Translations under genes and position numbers: made by a program
Assembly: GCA_012031225.1 (NCBI GenBank)
Contig: JAAUTZ010000014.1
Span: forward strand, 1-55,377
Source: Chloroflexaceae bacterium
Lineage (GTDB): Bacteria; Chloroflexota; Chloroflexia; Chloroflexales; Chloroflexaceae
DNA: 55,377 bases
Direction of reading: 5' to 3'
Notes under the pieces: model-generated
What the model saw: the letters and a program-made list of their open reading frames with translations, nothing else
Databases searched by the model: none
What the model was told of the DNA's origin: nothing
Shown here: positions 16,118 to 24,213 of the stretch, piece after piece
Numbering within the stretch: the first letter of the stretch is position 1
Layout: every line of letters starts with the position of its first letter

Positions 16118-18211
16118 TTAGCCGTCGAGCTGGGCTTGTAACGCCGTCGCATCACTGACGGGGAGCTGGCAGGTGAAGCCCTCGCACACATACGCGGTGG
16201 CGGTGCCCTCTACCAAGTCGCGCTGCGCCAATAGCTCCAACTGTGCGGTTGCGCCGCCAGTGGCAGCCGTGCTGGGTGTGCGGCACACCACCACACTAAA
16301 TGGGCGATAGGCGTGATGCACCGCTTGCAGCAGGGCGTGCAGATCGGGCTGGGCCGGATCGCCCACCAGCACAATCTCGCGCACGCGGGCAAGGTGGTAG
16401 GCTACGGCACTCAGCGCACGCCCAAAGCCATTGGGCACCCGTTGCATCGGCTCCACCAGCGTTTCAAGGATGCCCACCGCTCGTTGGCGGTAATCGTGGT
16501 TGCCGGTGATTGTGGCGAGCTTCAGCAACACATACACCGCAGTTGATGTGCCCGATGGGGTGGCATTGTCGCTCAAATCACGCGGGCGGGTGATGAGTTG
16601 CTCCTGATCGGTGGCGGTATCGTAGAAGCCGCCGAGCGGTTCATCCCAGAACAGGCGCAGCATATCATCGGCGAGGGCAAGGCTCGCGTTGAGCCAGCGA
16701 GCATCGCCGTCTACGCCGTGCAGGGTGAGCAAGGCCTCACTCAGCAGGGCGTAGTCTTCGAGGTAGGCGGGAATCACCGTGCGCCCATCCTTCCAGCTCC
16801 GCATCAAGCGACCATCGGCGCGGCGCAGGGTGTCGAGCACAAAGGCGGCGTTGCGCTGGGCGGCGTGCAGGTAGGCGGGGTTGGCGAAGGCGGCGGCGGC
16901 AAGCGCATAGCCGCGCAGCATCATGGCGTTCCACGCGGTCAGGATCTTCTCGTCGCGGCCCGGCTTCACGCGCTGCTCGCGCACCTGCCACAGCTTCGCC
17001 CGCCCGCGCTGCTGAGCCTGTTCGAGCCGCTCCAGCGATACCCCTGTGACGCGGGCAATCTCGCTAAGCGGGCGCGGCACATTCAGGACAGTCTGCCCCT
17101 CGAAGTTGCCGCGTGCGGTGACTTCGTAGATCTGGCTGAACAGCACGGCATCTTCGCCGAGCAGATCCCGCACTTCGTTGGCTCGCCACACAAAGAACTT
17201 GCCTTCCTCGCCTTCGGTATCGGCATCTTGGGCACTGTAGAAGCCACCGTCAGGACTGGTCATCTCGCGTTCGATGTAGCTCAGGGTCTCCTCGACAATG
17301 CGCTGATAGAGCGGGTTGCGGGTGATCTGCCACGCTTGGGTATAGATCGCCGTGAGCAAGCCGTTGTCGTAGAGCATCTTCTCGAAGTGCGGCACAAGCC
17401 AGCGTTCGTCTACGCTGTAGCGGTGGAAGCCGCCGCCAAGCTGATCGTACATGCCGCCGTGTGCCATCTTGGTCAGGGTCAATTCAAGCATCCGCAGCAC
17501 CTCGCTGCTGCCGTTGCGGGCGTAGAGGTGCAGCAACATTTCGAGCGTGGTAGGCTGGGGGAATTTGGGTGCGCCGCCAAAGCCGCCATGCTCGTAATCG
17601 AAGTCGCCGATCAAGGTGAAGAACAGGTTATCAAGCAGGGCCGGCGTGAGCGGGCTGGCGGCGAGCTTGCTCTGATGCTCCTGCTGCAACACGCCGAGCA
17701 GCTGGGTGGCGTTTTGCTCTAGCTCCTCGCGCCGATTGCGGTAGGCATCGTGAATGGCAAACAGCAGCGATTTGAAGCCCGTCATACCGTAGCGTTGGGC
17801 GGTGGCATCGGGCGGGAAGTAGGTGCCGCCATAGAACGGGGTGCCATCGGCAAAGAGGAAAGCCGTGAGGGGCCAGCCGCCGCGCCGGGTCATGGCAACC
17901 ACCGCCGCCATGTAGATCGAGTCAATATCGGGGCGTTCCTCACGGTCTACCTTGATATTGACGAAATGCTCATTCATCACGGCGGCGACAGCGGGGTCTT
18001 CAAAGCTCTCGTGGGCCATAACGTGACACCAGTGGCAGCTCGAGTAGCCAATACTAAGCAGGATCGGCTTATCTTCGGTTCGCGCTTTGGCGAGGGCTTC
18101 GTCGCCCCACTCATACCAATCTACGGGGTTGTGAGCGTGTTGCAAGAGGTAGGGGCTAGTGGCGTGGATCAGGCGGTTAGTGGAGCTTGGGCGAGCATCG
18201 GTAGGTTGCAC
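16118..18211 (-). CDS. DUF255 thioredoxin-fold / glycosidase-like protein (YyaL family)
   Basis: 697 residues, the usual family length. The N-terminal thioredoxin-like domain has SSCHWCHVM with a C-H-W-C pair at residues 59-62, and [11 protein letters not shown] follows. The rest is an alpha/alpha barrel like that of N-acylglucosamine 2-epimerases and mannosidases. The family's reaction is not established. The start is GTG 18211, because AAGGA is 8 bases upstream and the conserved region begins soon after ([20 protein letters not shown]). The frame is open further upstream, but without a ribosome site. Confidence 0.8.
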   Translation of the reverse strand: MQPTDARPSSTNRLIHATSPYLLQHAHNPVDWYEWGDEALAKARTEDKPILLSIGYSSCHWCHVMAHESFEDPAVAAVMNEHFVNIKVDREERPDIDSIYMAAVVAMTRRGGWPLTAFLFADGTPFYGGTYFPPDATAQRYGMTGFKSLLFAIHDAYRNRREELEQNATQLLGVLQQEHQSKLAASPLTPALLDNLFFTLIGDFDYEHGGFGGAPKFPQPTTLEMLLHLYARNGSSEVLRMLELTLTKMAHGGMYDQLGGGFHRYSVDERWLVPHFEKMLYDNGLLTAIYTQAWQITRNPLYQRIVEETLSYIEREMTSPDGGFYSAQDADTEGEEGKFFVWRANEVRDLLGEDAVLFSQIYEVTARGNFEGQTVLNVPRPLSEIARVTGVSLERLEQAQQRGRAKLWQVREQRVKPGRDEKILTAWNAMMLRGYALAAAAFANPAYLHAAQRNAAFVLDTLRRADGRLMRSWKDGRTVIPAYLEDYALLSEALLTLHGVDGDARWLNASLALADDMLRLFWDEPLGGFYDTATDQEQLITRPRDLSDNATPSGTSTAVYVLLKLATITGNHDYRQRAVGILETLVEPMQRVPNGFGRALSAVAYHLARVREIVLVGDPAQPDLHALLQAVHHAYRPFSVVVCRTPSTAATGGATAQLELLAQRDLVEGTATAYVCEGFTCQLPVSDATALQAQLDG

Positions 18212-18384
18212 AGAATTGATCCTTACTATGATTAGAGCGGTTAGGCATTTAGACAAGGCTAGCATGGAGTAGGCTGGGACACTCGAGGCTATTATACCGC
18301 AGATAGGCAAGGGGGGATGATGAACCAGTCGCAAAACCTTGCCACCTGAATAGCTTTACTCCTGAAGTTATCTGGTTATTATCA

Positions 18385-18401
18385 CAGGAATCGCTTCCCT
18401 G
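18385..18401 (-). terminator. Weak hairpin after the BchI-like gene
   Basis: CAGGAA-TCGC-TTCC(C)TG forms a 6-bp stem with one bulge, about 30 bases beyond the stop at 18430. No T-tract. Confidence 0.25.
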
Positions 18402-18429
18402 ATTGTTCAGTATTCCCCCCGCCCCGCCG

Positions 18430-19509
18430 CTACGCCCCGTCCTGCTCGAGCTGGCGCATCGTGCTGCGCGGCTGCTTGCGCTTGCGGATGGGCTGCTCTG
18501 GGGCGGCGGGCGGGCTGTGCTGCGCGGTGACTTTATGCAGCGCGGCTTGCACCTGCTCATTCTCTTGCTGCACCTGTGCGGCATAGGCTTCAATCGTGGT
18601 GCTGCGGCGTTGGCGCAGAGCGAGGGCCGCCATCCGAACGATGTCATCCTGCCCTACCACGCTGCGGAAATCAGCAGCGGCGCGGGCGCGGGCGGCTTCG
18701 AGCAGGGCTATTTCGGCCCGGTGCGAGGGTATCTGAAGTTCTTGCACAAGGTTGAGCGAAAGGGCTTCGAGCAGCGGCGGAACCTGCACATGCGGCAGAA
18801 TCTCGCGGGCGATCTCCACCTCCTCGCGGAGCAGCTGGGTCTGCTCGGCATAGGCCGCCCGAAAGGCGTGCGGATCGGTGCGGAACAACTGTGCCCGCCG
18901 ATACACCTCCAGCCGCTCCCGCGCATCGCTCAGGGGCGCAACCCACACCCGCAAGCCGAAACGATCCAGAATCTGCGGGCGGAGGGTGCCCTCTTCGGGG
19001 TTCAGCGAGCCAACCAGCACAAACTGCGCCGGAAATAGACGCACCAACGGCCCGCGCCGCACGAGCGTGCGCCCCTGTGCAGCAGCATCCAGAATGACAT
19101 CAATGACGTGCGGCTCCAGCAGGTTGATCTCATCCACATAGAGCAGGTTGCGGTGGGCCCGGGCGAGAATGCCCTCTTCCAGCAAGACCCGTTGCTGCTC
19201 AATCGCTACGCGCTCATTGATCCCACCGACCACATCCTCAATCCGCGCATTCAAGGGCAATTCGATCAAGCGCATCGGCTCGCGCACCGTGCGGATGGTG
19301 CCATCGTCCTGCCACAGCTCACGCTCGACAACGGGCATCAGGTCGAGCAGGCTGCGCACGGCGGTGGTTTTGCCCACGCCATACGGCCCACTGAGGAGCA
19401 CCCCGCCTACCATCGGGTTGATCAAGGTGATGACGAGCGCGGTTTTCAGTTCCGGCTGGCCCACAATCGCCAGTAGCGGGAACGGTTGAATCTCATCGGC
19501 AGCATGCAT
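18430..19509 (-). CDS. AAA+ ATPase of the magnesium chelatase BchI/ChlI type
   Basis: 359 residues, the length of BchI. It begins FPLLAIVGQPELKTALVITL, then Walker A GPYGVGKTT (41-49), IEDVVGGINERVA (90-103) and NLLYVDEINLLEPHVID (121-137), which are all BchI signatures. The C-terminal ~40 residues are a basic, Pro/Arg-rich tail. In chlorophyll synthesis BchI drives Mg insertion with BchD and BchH, but neither is within the window. A photosynthetic role is therefore possible but unproven; stand-alone homologues exist. It follows DUF503 by 5 bases and is the last gene of a minus-strand run. Confidence 0.8.
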   Translation of the reverse strand: MHAADEIQPFPLLAIVGQPELKTALVITLINPMVGGVLLSGPYGVGKTTAVRSLLDLMPVVERELWQDDGTIRTVREPMRLIELPLNARIEDVVGGINERVAIEQQRVLLEEGILARAHRNLLYVDEINLLEPHVIDVILDAAAQGRTLVRRGPLVRLFPAQFVLVGSLNPEEGTLRPQILDRFGLRVWVAPLSDARERLEVYRRAQLFRTDPHAFRAAYAEQTQLLREEVEIAREILPHVQVPPLLEALSLNLVQELQIPSHRAEIALLEAARARAAADFRSVVGQDDIVRMAALALRQRRSTTIEAYAAQVQQENEQVQAALHKVTAQHSPPAAPEQPIRKRKQPRSTMRQLEQDGA

Positions 19510-19514
19510 GGGCG

Positions 19515-19799
19515 TTACAGAATCTCAATGTCGTAATGGGTCAAGGGGAGATCAGGGCGGTGCGTCTGCACAAAACGCACCACCGCTTCGAGCTGCTCGT
19601 GGGCGTACTTCTGGGAGGGGGAAACACAGGCTACCCCAAGCACGGCAACTTGCCATGCCTGCTGCTGATCCACCTCTGCCACCGCAATGTTGAATTCATT
19701 GCGGAGCCGGGCCATCAATGATTTGATCGCCTGCCGCTTGTCCTTCAGCGATTGCGCCAACGGCAGATGCAACGTTAGCTCACACGCCCCGATAAACAT
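19515..19799 (-). CDS. DUF503 (YlxP-like) protein
   Basis: 94 residues, full family length. It starts MFIGACELTLHLPLAQSLKD, then KRQAIKSLMARLRNEFNIAV, both typical of DUF503, a small ferredoxin-like fold often found in ribosome-maturation gene clusters. Its function is not established. GGAG lies close (2 bases) to the ATG. It sits between the LON-domain gene (39 bases) and the BchI-like gene (5 bases), so it is surely co-transcribed with both. Confidence 0.85.
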   Translation of the reverse strand: MFIGACELTLHLPLAQSLKDKRQAIKSLMARLRNEFNIAVAEVDQQQAWQVAVLGVACVSPSQKYAHEQLEAVVRFVQTHRPDLPLTHYDIEIL

Positions 19800-19838
19800 A
19801 GCTCCGTACCGATTGCCGCATTGCGCTACTCGCGCGGC

Positions 19839-20492
19839 TTAGTTCCAAGACCACGGCAGATCAGAGATGCGCGATAGGTCATTGCGCTGGTTGCGCGGCA
19901 GCAGATCAATTTCGGCCCGCATCATCGCCGCAATCTCGCGCAGGCGGGTAGTGGCATCGCTCGCCAGCCAGCGTTGCTTGCGCTCGTTGGTCACTTGCAG
20001 GCGATAGGCGAGGTGGTGGGAAAGTTCAAGATTGTCGTCGGGCAGATCCTCTTCATCCTGCTGCACGCCTGTCGCGGCCGCCACTGCCTGCCAATACTGC
20101 CCGTGGATCTGACGCACCTCTTGGGCCACAAGGCTTGTCTGGCGCGAGGGGGTCTCATCGAGCAACGCCACAGTTGCAGTCAGGTAGGGGGTCTGCTGCA
20201 CAATGCTGTGAATGCGGAAGCGTTGCTGCCCCACCGTCGCAATCAAGAGGCGGCCATCTTCAAGGCGCACACTCGCATTGATCGCCACCAGCGTGCCAAT
20301 CTCATACGGGGTTGCCCCACCCAGCCCGACTTCGTGCCCCTCGCGGATGAGCACCACCCCGAAGGGCGTGCTACGTTCGAGGCACTCGCCAATCATCAAC
20401 CGATAGCGTTCTTCAAAGATATGCAGGGTCAGCGTTGCGCCCGGAAACATCACCGTACCTAAAGGAAACAACGGAAGTTCTTGTAGTGTCAT
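19839..20492 (-). CDS. LON substrate-binding domain protein
   Basis: 217 residues matching the Lon N-terminal domain only: ELPLFPLGTVMFPGATLTLH at 5-24, IFEERYRLMIGECL, and GTLVAINASVRLEDGRLLIA near 67-86. There is no ATPase or protease part. Stand-alone LON-domain proteins are common, but their clients are mostly unknown. Its ATG overlaps the argJ stop as ATGA, so translation is coupled to argJ. Confidence 0.85.
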   Translation of the reverse strand: MTLQELPLFPLGTVMFPGATLTLHIFEERYRLMIGECLERSTPFGVVLIREGHEVGLGGATPYEIGTLVAINASVRLEDGRLLIATVGQQRFRIHSIVQQTPYLTATVALLDETPSRQTSLVAQEVRQIHGQYWQAVAAATGVQQDEEDLPDDNLELSHHLAYRLQVTNERKQRWLASDATTRLREIAAMMRAEIDLLPRNQRNDLSRISDLPWSWN

Positions 20493-21718
20493 GCAAATTC
20501 ACCATGCCATGTACATGTCCAAATCGTCGCTGCACCTGCGCCCAGATGCAGGTCAATCATAAACTCTAGCTCTTGATTGGAGAAATATTGCACGGCGGCT
20601 TGCTGATCAAACGAAACCGGCAAACCTTCCTGCATAACTAGTATATCACCAACATACAGATCAAGCAGGTCGGGATACAGATCAACATTGCTGGCCCCAA
20701 TTGCCGCGAGCAATGTGCCCCAATCGGGGGTGCCCTCTTTGCAGGCCCGCCGCACTGCCGCCGAACGAGCGACAACTTGGGCAATCTGGCGGGCGGCAGC
20801 TTCCGTCTGTGCGCCGCGCACCTGCACTTGGATGATCTTGCCACTGCTGGCCGCATCGCGCACAATCTGCTGCGACAGATCGGCGAGCAACGCATCGAGG
20901 GCTTCTTGCCACGCACCATACTCCCACGAACTGGCTTCCACAATCGCTGAGCCTTCGGCGGCTCCATTGGCCAATACGAGCACGGTGTCATTGGGCGAGG
21001 TGTCGCCATCTATGGTGAGCCGGCTAAACGAACGGGCGACGCTCTGCTGAAGCGAACGCTGCAACAGGCGCACATCAATCGGAACATCGGCGGTGACAAT
21101 CGTGAGGAGCGTGGCGAGCTGCGGATGCACCATGCGCGTGCCCTTGGCCATACCGGCCAGCCGGATCGTGCGCCCATCGCGCAGTTGCACCGCGTAGGCC
21201 CGTTCTTTGGGGCGCGTATCAGTCGTGAGCATGGCCAATGCGGCCCGCCGCCCAGCACCGCTATCTAGCTCTGAGATCGCCCGAATAATCCCATCGCGCA
21301 TCTTGTCCATCATCAAGGGCACGCCAATGATGCCACTCGACATAAGCAGCACACTATCGCGGGGGATTTCGAGTTCATCGGCGGTGAGCTTGGCGGTCTC
21401 CACCGCATCGTTCAAGCCCGGCTGGCCCGTGCCCGCGTTGGCTTGCCCCGAATTGATCAGCACGGCCCGGATCGCATCACGGTTGCGAGCCAGAATCGCC
21501 TGATCGAAAAAGACCGGCGCGGCTTTGGTGGTGCTCGTCGTAAAGACGGCTGCGGCCCGGGCGGGTAGCTCCGAATACACGAGCGCAAGATCACGCGCCC
21601 GCGAGCCTTCCTTGAAGCCCGCCGAGACCCCTGTGGCGCGATACCCCTGCGGGCTAGAGATATGCCCATCATACAAGATTGAGTAGCTCATAAGCGCATA
21701 CAATTCGTGTTCACACAT
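20489..21718 (-). CDS. argJ: Bifunctional glutamate N-acetyltransferase / ornithine acetyltransferase
   Basis: Arginine biosynthesis enzyme that recycles the acetyl group from N-acetylornithine to glutamate; about 409 residues. The self-cleavage region reads AKGTRMVHPQLATLL; the nucleophilic Thr of the ATLL/ATML motif is kept, but the usual Asn is Gln and the preceding Gly is Arg. Other family stretches are INSGQANAGTG and LTIDGDTSPNDTVL. Cleavage at the Thr would give alpha and beta chains. No ribosome site is clear at ATG 21718; ATG 21691 (MSYSILYDG) is an alternative start. It lies 27 bases after the methyltransferase gene and overlaps the LON gene by 4 bases. Other arg genes are absent. 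Confidence 0.9.
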   Translation of the reverse strand: MCEHELYALMSYSILYDGHISSPQGYRATGVSAGFKEGSRARDLALVYSELPARAAAVFTTSTTKAAPVFFDQAILARNRDAIRAVLINSGQANAGTGQPGLNDAVETAKLTADELEIPRDSVLLMSSGIIGVPLMMDKMRDGIIRAISELDSGAGRRAALAMLTTDTRPKERAYAVQLRDGRTIRLAGMAKGTRMVHPQLATLLTIVTADVPIDVRLLQRSLQQSVARSFSRLTIDGDTSPNDTVLVLANGAAEGSAIVEASSWEYGAWQEALDALLADLSQQIVRDAASSGKIIQVQVRGAQTEAAARQIAQVVARSAAVRRACKEGTPDWGTLLAAIGASNVDLYPDLLDLYVGDILVMQEGLPVSFDQQAAVQYFSNQELEFMIDLHLGAGAATIWTCTWHGEFA

Positions 21719-21745
21719 GCAGCACAGCCGGGGAAGTGCCGCCGT

Positions 21746-22945
21746 TTACCAGACCCGGCAAATAAACCCTTTGAGATATTCGCTCTCTGGGAACGATAAT
21801 AGCACAGGATGATCCGCCGCCTGCGTCAGGCGTTCCAGAATCTGCACCTCGCGGCGGGCATCCAGCGCGGCTCCAAACACCACCTTTTGGAATAGCTCGG
21901 CTGAGAGTAGCCCCGAACAGCTAAAGGTCGCCAAAATGCCGCCTTGCCGCAGCAGCCGCATGGCATTCATGTTTATATCTTTGTAGCCGCGTGTGGCCCG
22001 ATCTATCTGTTGCTGGCTATGCGCGAACTTGGGCGGATCTAGCACGATCAAATCAAAGTCGCGTTCTTCCAGCCGATACTGGCGCAGCTGCTTAAACACA
22101 TCCGCCTCAACGAGTTCCAATTCGGGATGCACCTGATTCTGTTGCATATGGGTTGCCACCCGCGCCAGTGCGCCTGCGCTACTATCTACGGCGGTGATCT
22201 GCGGTGCGCCTGCGCGGGCCGCATACACCGCGAAGCCGCCACTATAGCAGAAGCAGTCGAGCATCTCGCGTCCGACGGCATAGCTGGCAACCCGCAGGCG
22301 GTTGTCGCTCTGATCGAGGTAGAAGCCCGTCTTTTGCCCGTCGCGCCAATCCACGCTGAAGCTCAGATCGTGCGTGCGAAACTGGATTGCAGCGGGCGCA
22401 GGGGCACCCCAGCGCAGCCCCGACTCCTGCGGTAGCCCCTCTTTCTGGCGCACGTCGGCATCGCTCCGCTCATAGATGCTGCGCGGCGCAAAGACTTGCA
22501 CGAGCAACTCAAGCACCTGCTCAAGGCGCACCGCCATACCCTGCGTGAGGATTTGGATCACCAGATCGTCGCCATACCGATCTACGATCAAGCCGGGCAG
22601 CCCATCCGCTTCGGAGTAGACCACACGATACGCATTGCTGCGGTGCGTCAAGGGGAGCTGCTGGCGCAGGGCAAACGCCCGTTCGAGGCGGGCGCGGATC
22701 AGATCCGGCTCCAGATGCTCACGGTCATCCCACGTAAACAGGCGCACCCGAATCTGTGAGGCACTGCTCCATGTGCCGCGGGCCACCCACTCGCCGGCTC
22801 CCGTCTGGACATCCACCTCATCGCCATCGGCGGGGCGGCCAATGACCCGTGCGATGGCTCCCGAAAAGACCCACGGGTGATGGGCAAGCACAGGGCGTTC
22901 GCGGCCTTGTTGCAGCATAACTGTTGCGCTTGGTAGGCTCGGCAT
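21746..22945 (-). CDS. rlmI: Class I SAM-dependent rRNA methyltransferase (RlmI-like) with PUA domain
   Basis: 399 residues, close to E. coli RlmI (m5C1962 of 23S rRNA). An N-terminal PUA-like domain (about 8-80, HPWVFSGAI) and a linker with YGDDLVIQ precede the Rossmann methyltransferase domain. Motifs are DCFCYSGGFAVYAARAGA, AVDSS, IVLDPPKFAHS and TFSCSG, which carry the family's catalytic Cys. The start at 22945 has GGAGAG about 4 bases upstream and begins just before the PUA domain; the frame is open for 45 codons further upstream. It is the first gene of the run to 18430. Exact target base is inferred by family. Confidence 0.85.
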   Translation of the reverse strand: MPSLPSATVMLQQGRERPVLAHHPWVFSGAIARVIGRPADGDEVDVQTGAGEWVARGTWSSASQIRVRLFTWDDREHLEPDLIRARLERAFALRQQLPLTHRSNAYRVVYSEADGLPGLIVDRYGDDLVIQILTQGMAVRLEQVLELLVQVFAPRSIYERSDADVRQKEGLPQESGLRWGAPAPAAIQFRTHDLSFSVDWRDGQKTGFYLDQSDNRLRVASYAVGREMLDCFCYSGGFAVYAARAGAPQITAVDSSAGALARVATHMQQNQVHPELELVEADVFKQLRQYRLEERDFDLIVLDPPKFAHSQQQIDRATRGYKDINMNAMRLLRQGGILATFSCSGLLSAELFQKVVFGAALDARREVQILERLTQAADHPVLLSFPESEYLKGFICRVW

Positions 22946-23193
22946 GCTCTCTCCGCTCAGACGCATTTCAGACGCATTAACGCATTCGTGTGGTATGCGG
23001 AGCAATAGTTCAGAACGACACCACAGACCCTCCGGCTTTTGTATAGCTAGCACTGTAGCACAGGCGGTACGGCTGGTCAACCACGCACAGCCAGAAATGC
23101 GCGTGACAGAGCAAGACGTTCCTGAGCATCGCGCAGATTGCCTACGCTCTAGGCAATCTTATGATAGTGTATAGTACCACACATAGAACAGGT

Positions 23194-24177
23194 TTAGCGG
23201 GGCAGCCGCACCGCACCGTCAGCGACAACGATCAAGCCATCGCGGTGCAAGCCGTGCAGCAGGCGTTCGAGCCATGCCTGCTCGGTATCGGCAGCGAAGG
23301 TGGGCTTGAGTTGCACGCCAAGCTGGGTGATGGGCAGGTGCGTATCTGGCGGCAATGCCCGCAGCAGACTCACCACGCGCCCCCGATAGTACCGATTCGA
23401 GCCGACAAACGGCGTTTCTGGGCGTTCGGCAGCGCGGCGGCGCGGCGGCTGATCGGCACGAGGGTAGGCCATGCCATCGGGCGCAGCAAACAGTTGCTCA
23501 TCGCGGGTGCGCCACTGGGCATAGCTGCGGCAGTGGGGCTGAAGCGGGCACTGCCAGCAGGTGGGAGCGCGAGCGGTGCAGAGCAGTGCGCCGAGTTCCA
23601 TAATCGCCTGATTCCAGTGCCAGCCCTGCCCTGCCGGAACCAGTTCTGCGCCAAGCTGTTGCAGTACCCGATCTGGGGTGGGCGGGGGCATGTCCTCTGG
23701 GGCAACCCAAGCGCGGCGGATCACGCGGCGGATATTCGTATCGAGGAAGGCGACATCCTGCTCAAAGGCAAAGCAGGCGATTGCGCCAGCCGTATACGCC
23801 CCGATGCCGGGCAGCTGCTGCAATGCGGCAACGCTGCGCGGGAACTCGCCGCCGGAGCTGCTCACGATCAGGCGGGCAATGCGTTGCAGATTGACGGCGC
23901 GGCGATTGTAGCCCAAGCCAGCCCACAGCCGAATCACATCGGCGGTGGCGGCTTCAGCGAGGTGGCTGAGCGTGGGCAAGGCTTCCAGAAAGGCGTGGTA
24001 TTTGGGCACAACGCGCTCAACCTGTGTCTGTTGCAGCATCATCTCAGCGACGAGGATGTGATACGGGTCGCGGGTCGTGCGCCACGGCAGATCGCGGGCG
24101 TGCTGGCGAAACCACGCCAGCACGGCCTGCTGCATGGCGGGCAGGGTGCTGGAGTTGGGGGTGAGTGGCTGCGTCAT
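23194..24177 (-). CDS. mutY: A/G-specific adenine glycosylase
   Basis: Base-excision repair enzyme that removes A opposite 8-oxoguanine. HhH-GPD fold: EMMLQQTQVERV carries the catalytic Glu, WAGLGYNRRAVNL is the MutY-type motif, LPGIGAYTAGAIACFAF is the helix-hairpin-helix, and LDTNIRRV has the catalytic Asp. CTARAPTCWQCPLQPHC has the C-x6-C-x2-C-x5-C 4Fe-4S ligands. The C-terminal ~90 residues do not look like the usual NUDIX-like domain; see findings. ATG 24177 has AGGA upstream; ATG 24210 (three bases after the rel stop) is also possible. Translation is probably coupled to rel. Confidence 0.85.
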   Translation of the reverse strand: MTQPLTPNSSTLPAMQQAVLAWFRQHARDLPWRTTRDPYHILVAEMMLQQTQVERVVPKYHAFLEALPTLSHLAEAATADVIRLWAGLGYNRRAVNLQRIARLIVSSSGGEFPRSVAALQQLPGIGAYTAGAIACFAFEQDVAFLDTNIRRVIRRAWVAPEDMPPPTPDRVLQQLGAELVPAGQGWHWNQAIMELGALLCTARAPTCWQCPLQPHCRSYAQWRTRDEQLFAAPDGMAYPRADQPPRRRAAERPETPFVGSNRYYRGRVVSLLRALPPDTHLPITQLGVQLKPTFAADTEQAWLERLLHGLHRDGLIVVADGAVRLPR

Positions 24178-24213
24178 TTGCGGTTGCCATCCTGTTGGGG
24201 CACGGCGCATACG

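Noticed and set aside
16598-17722. 374-codon open frame opposite the DUF255 gene
   Set aside because: Mirror of a GC-rich coding region with low-complexity translation; the minus-strand protein has clear family motifs.
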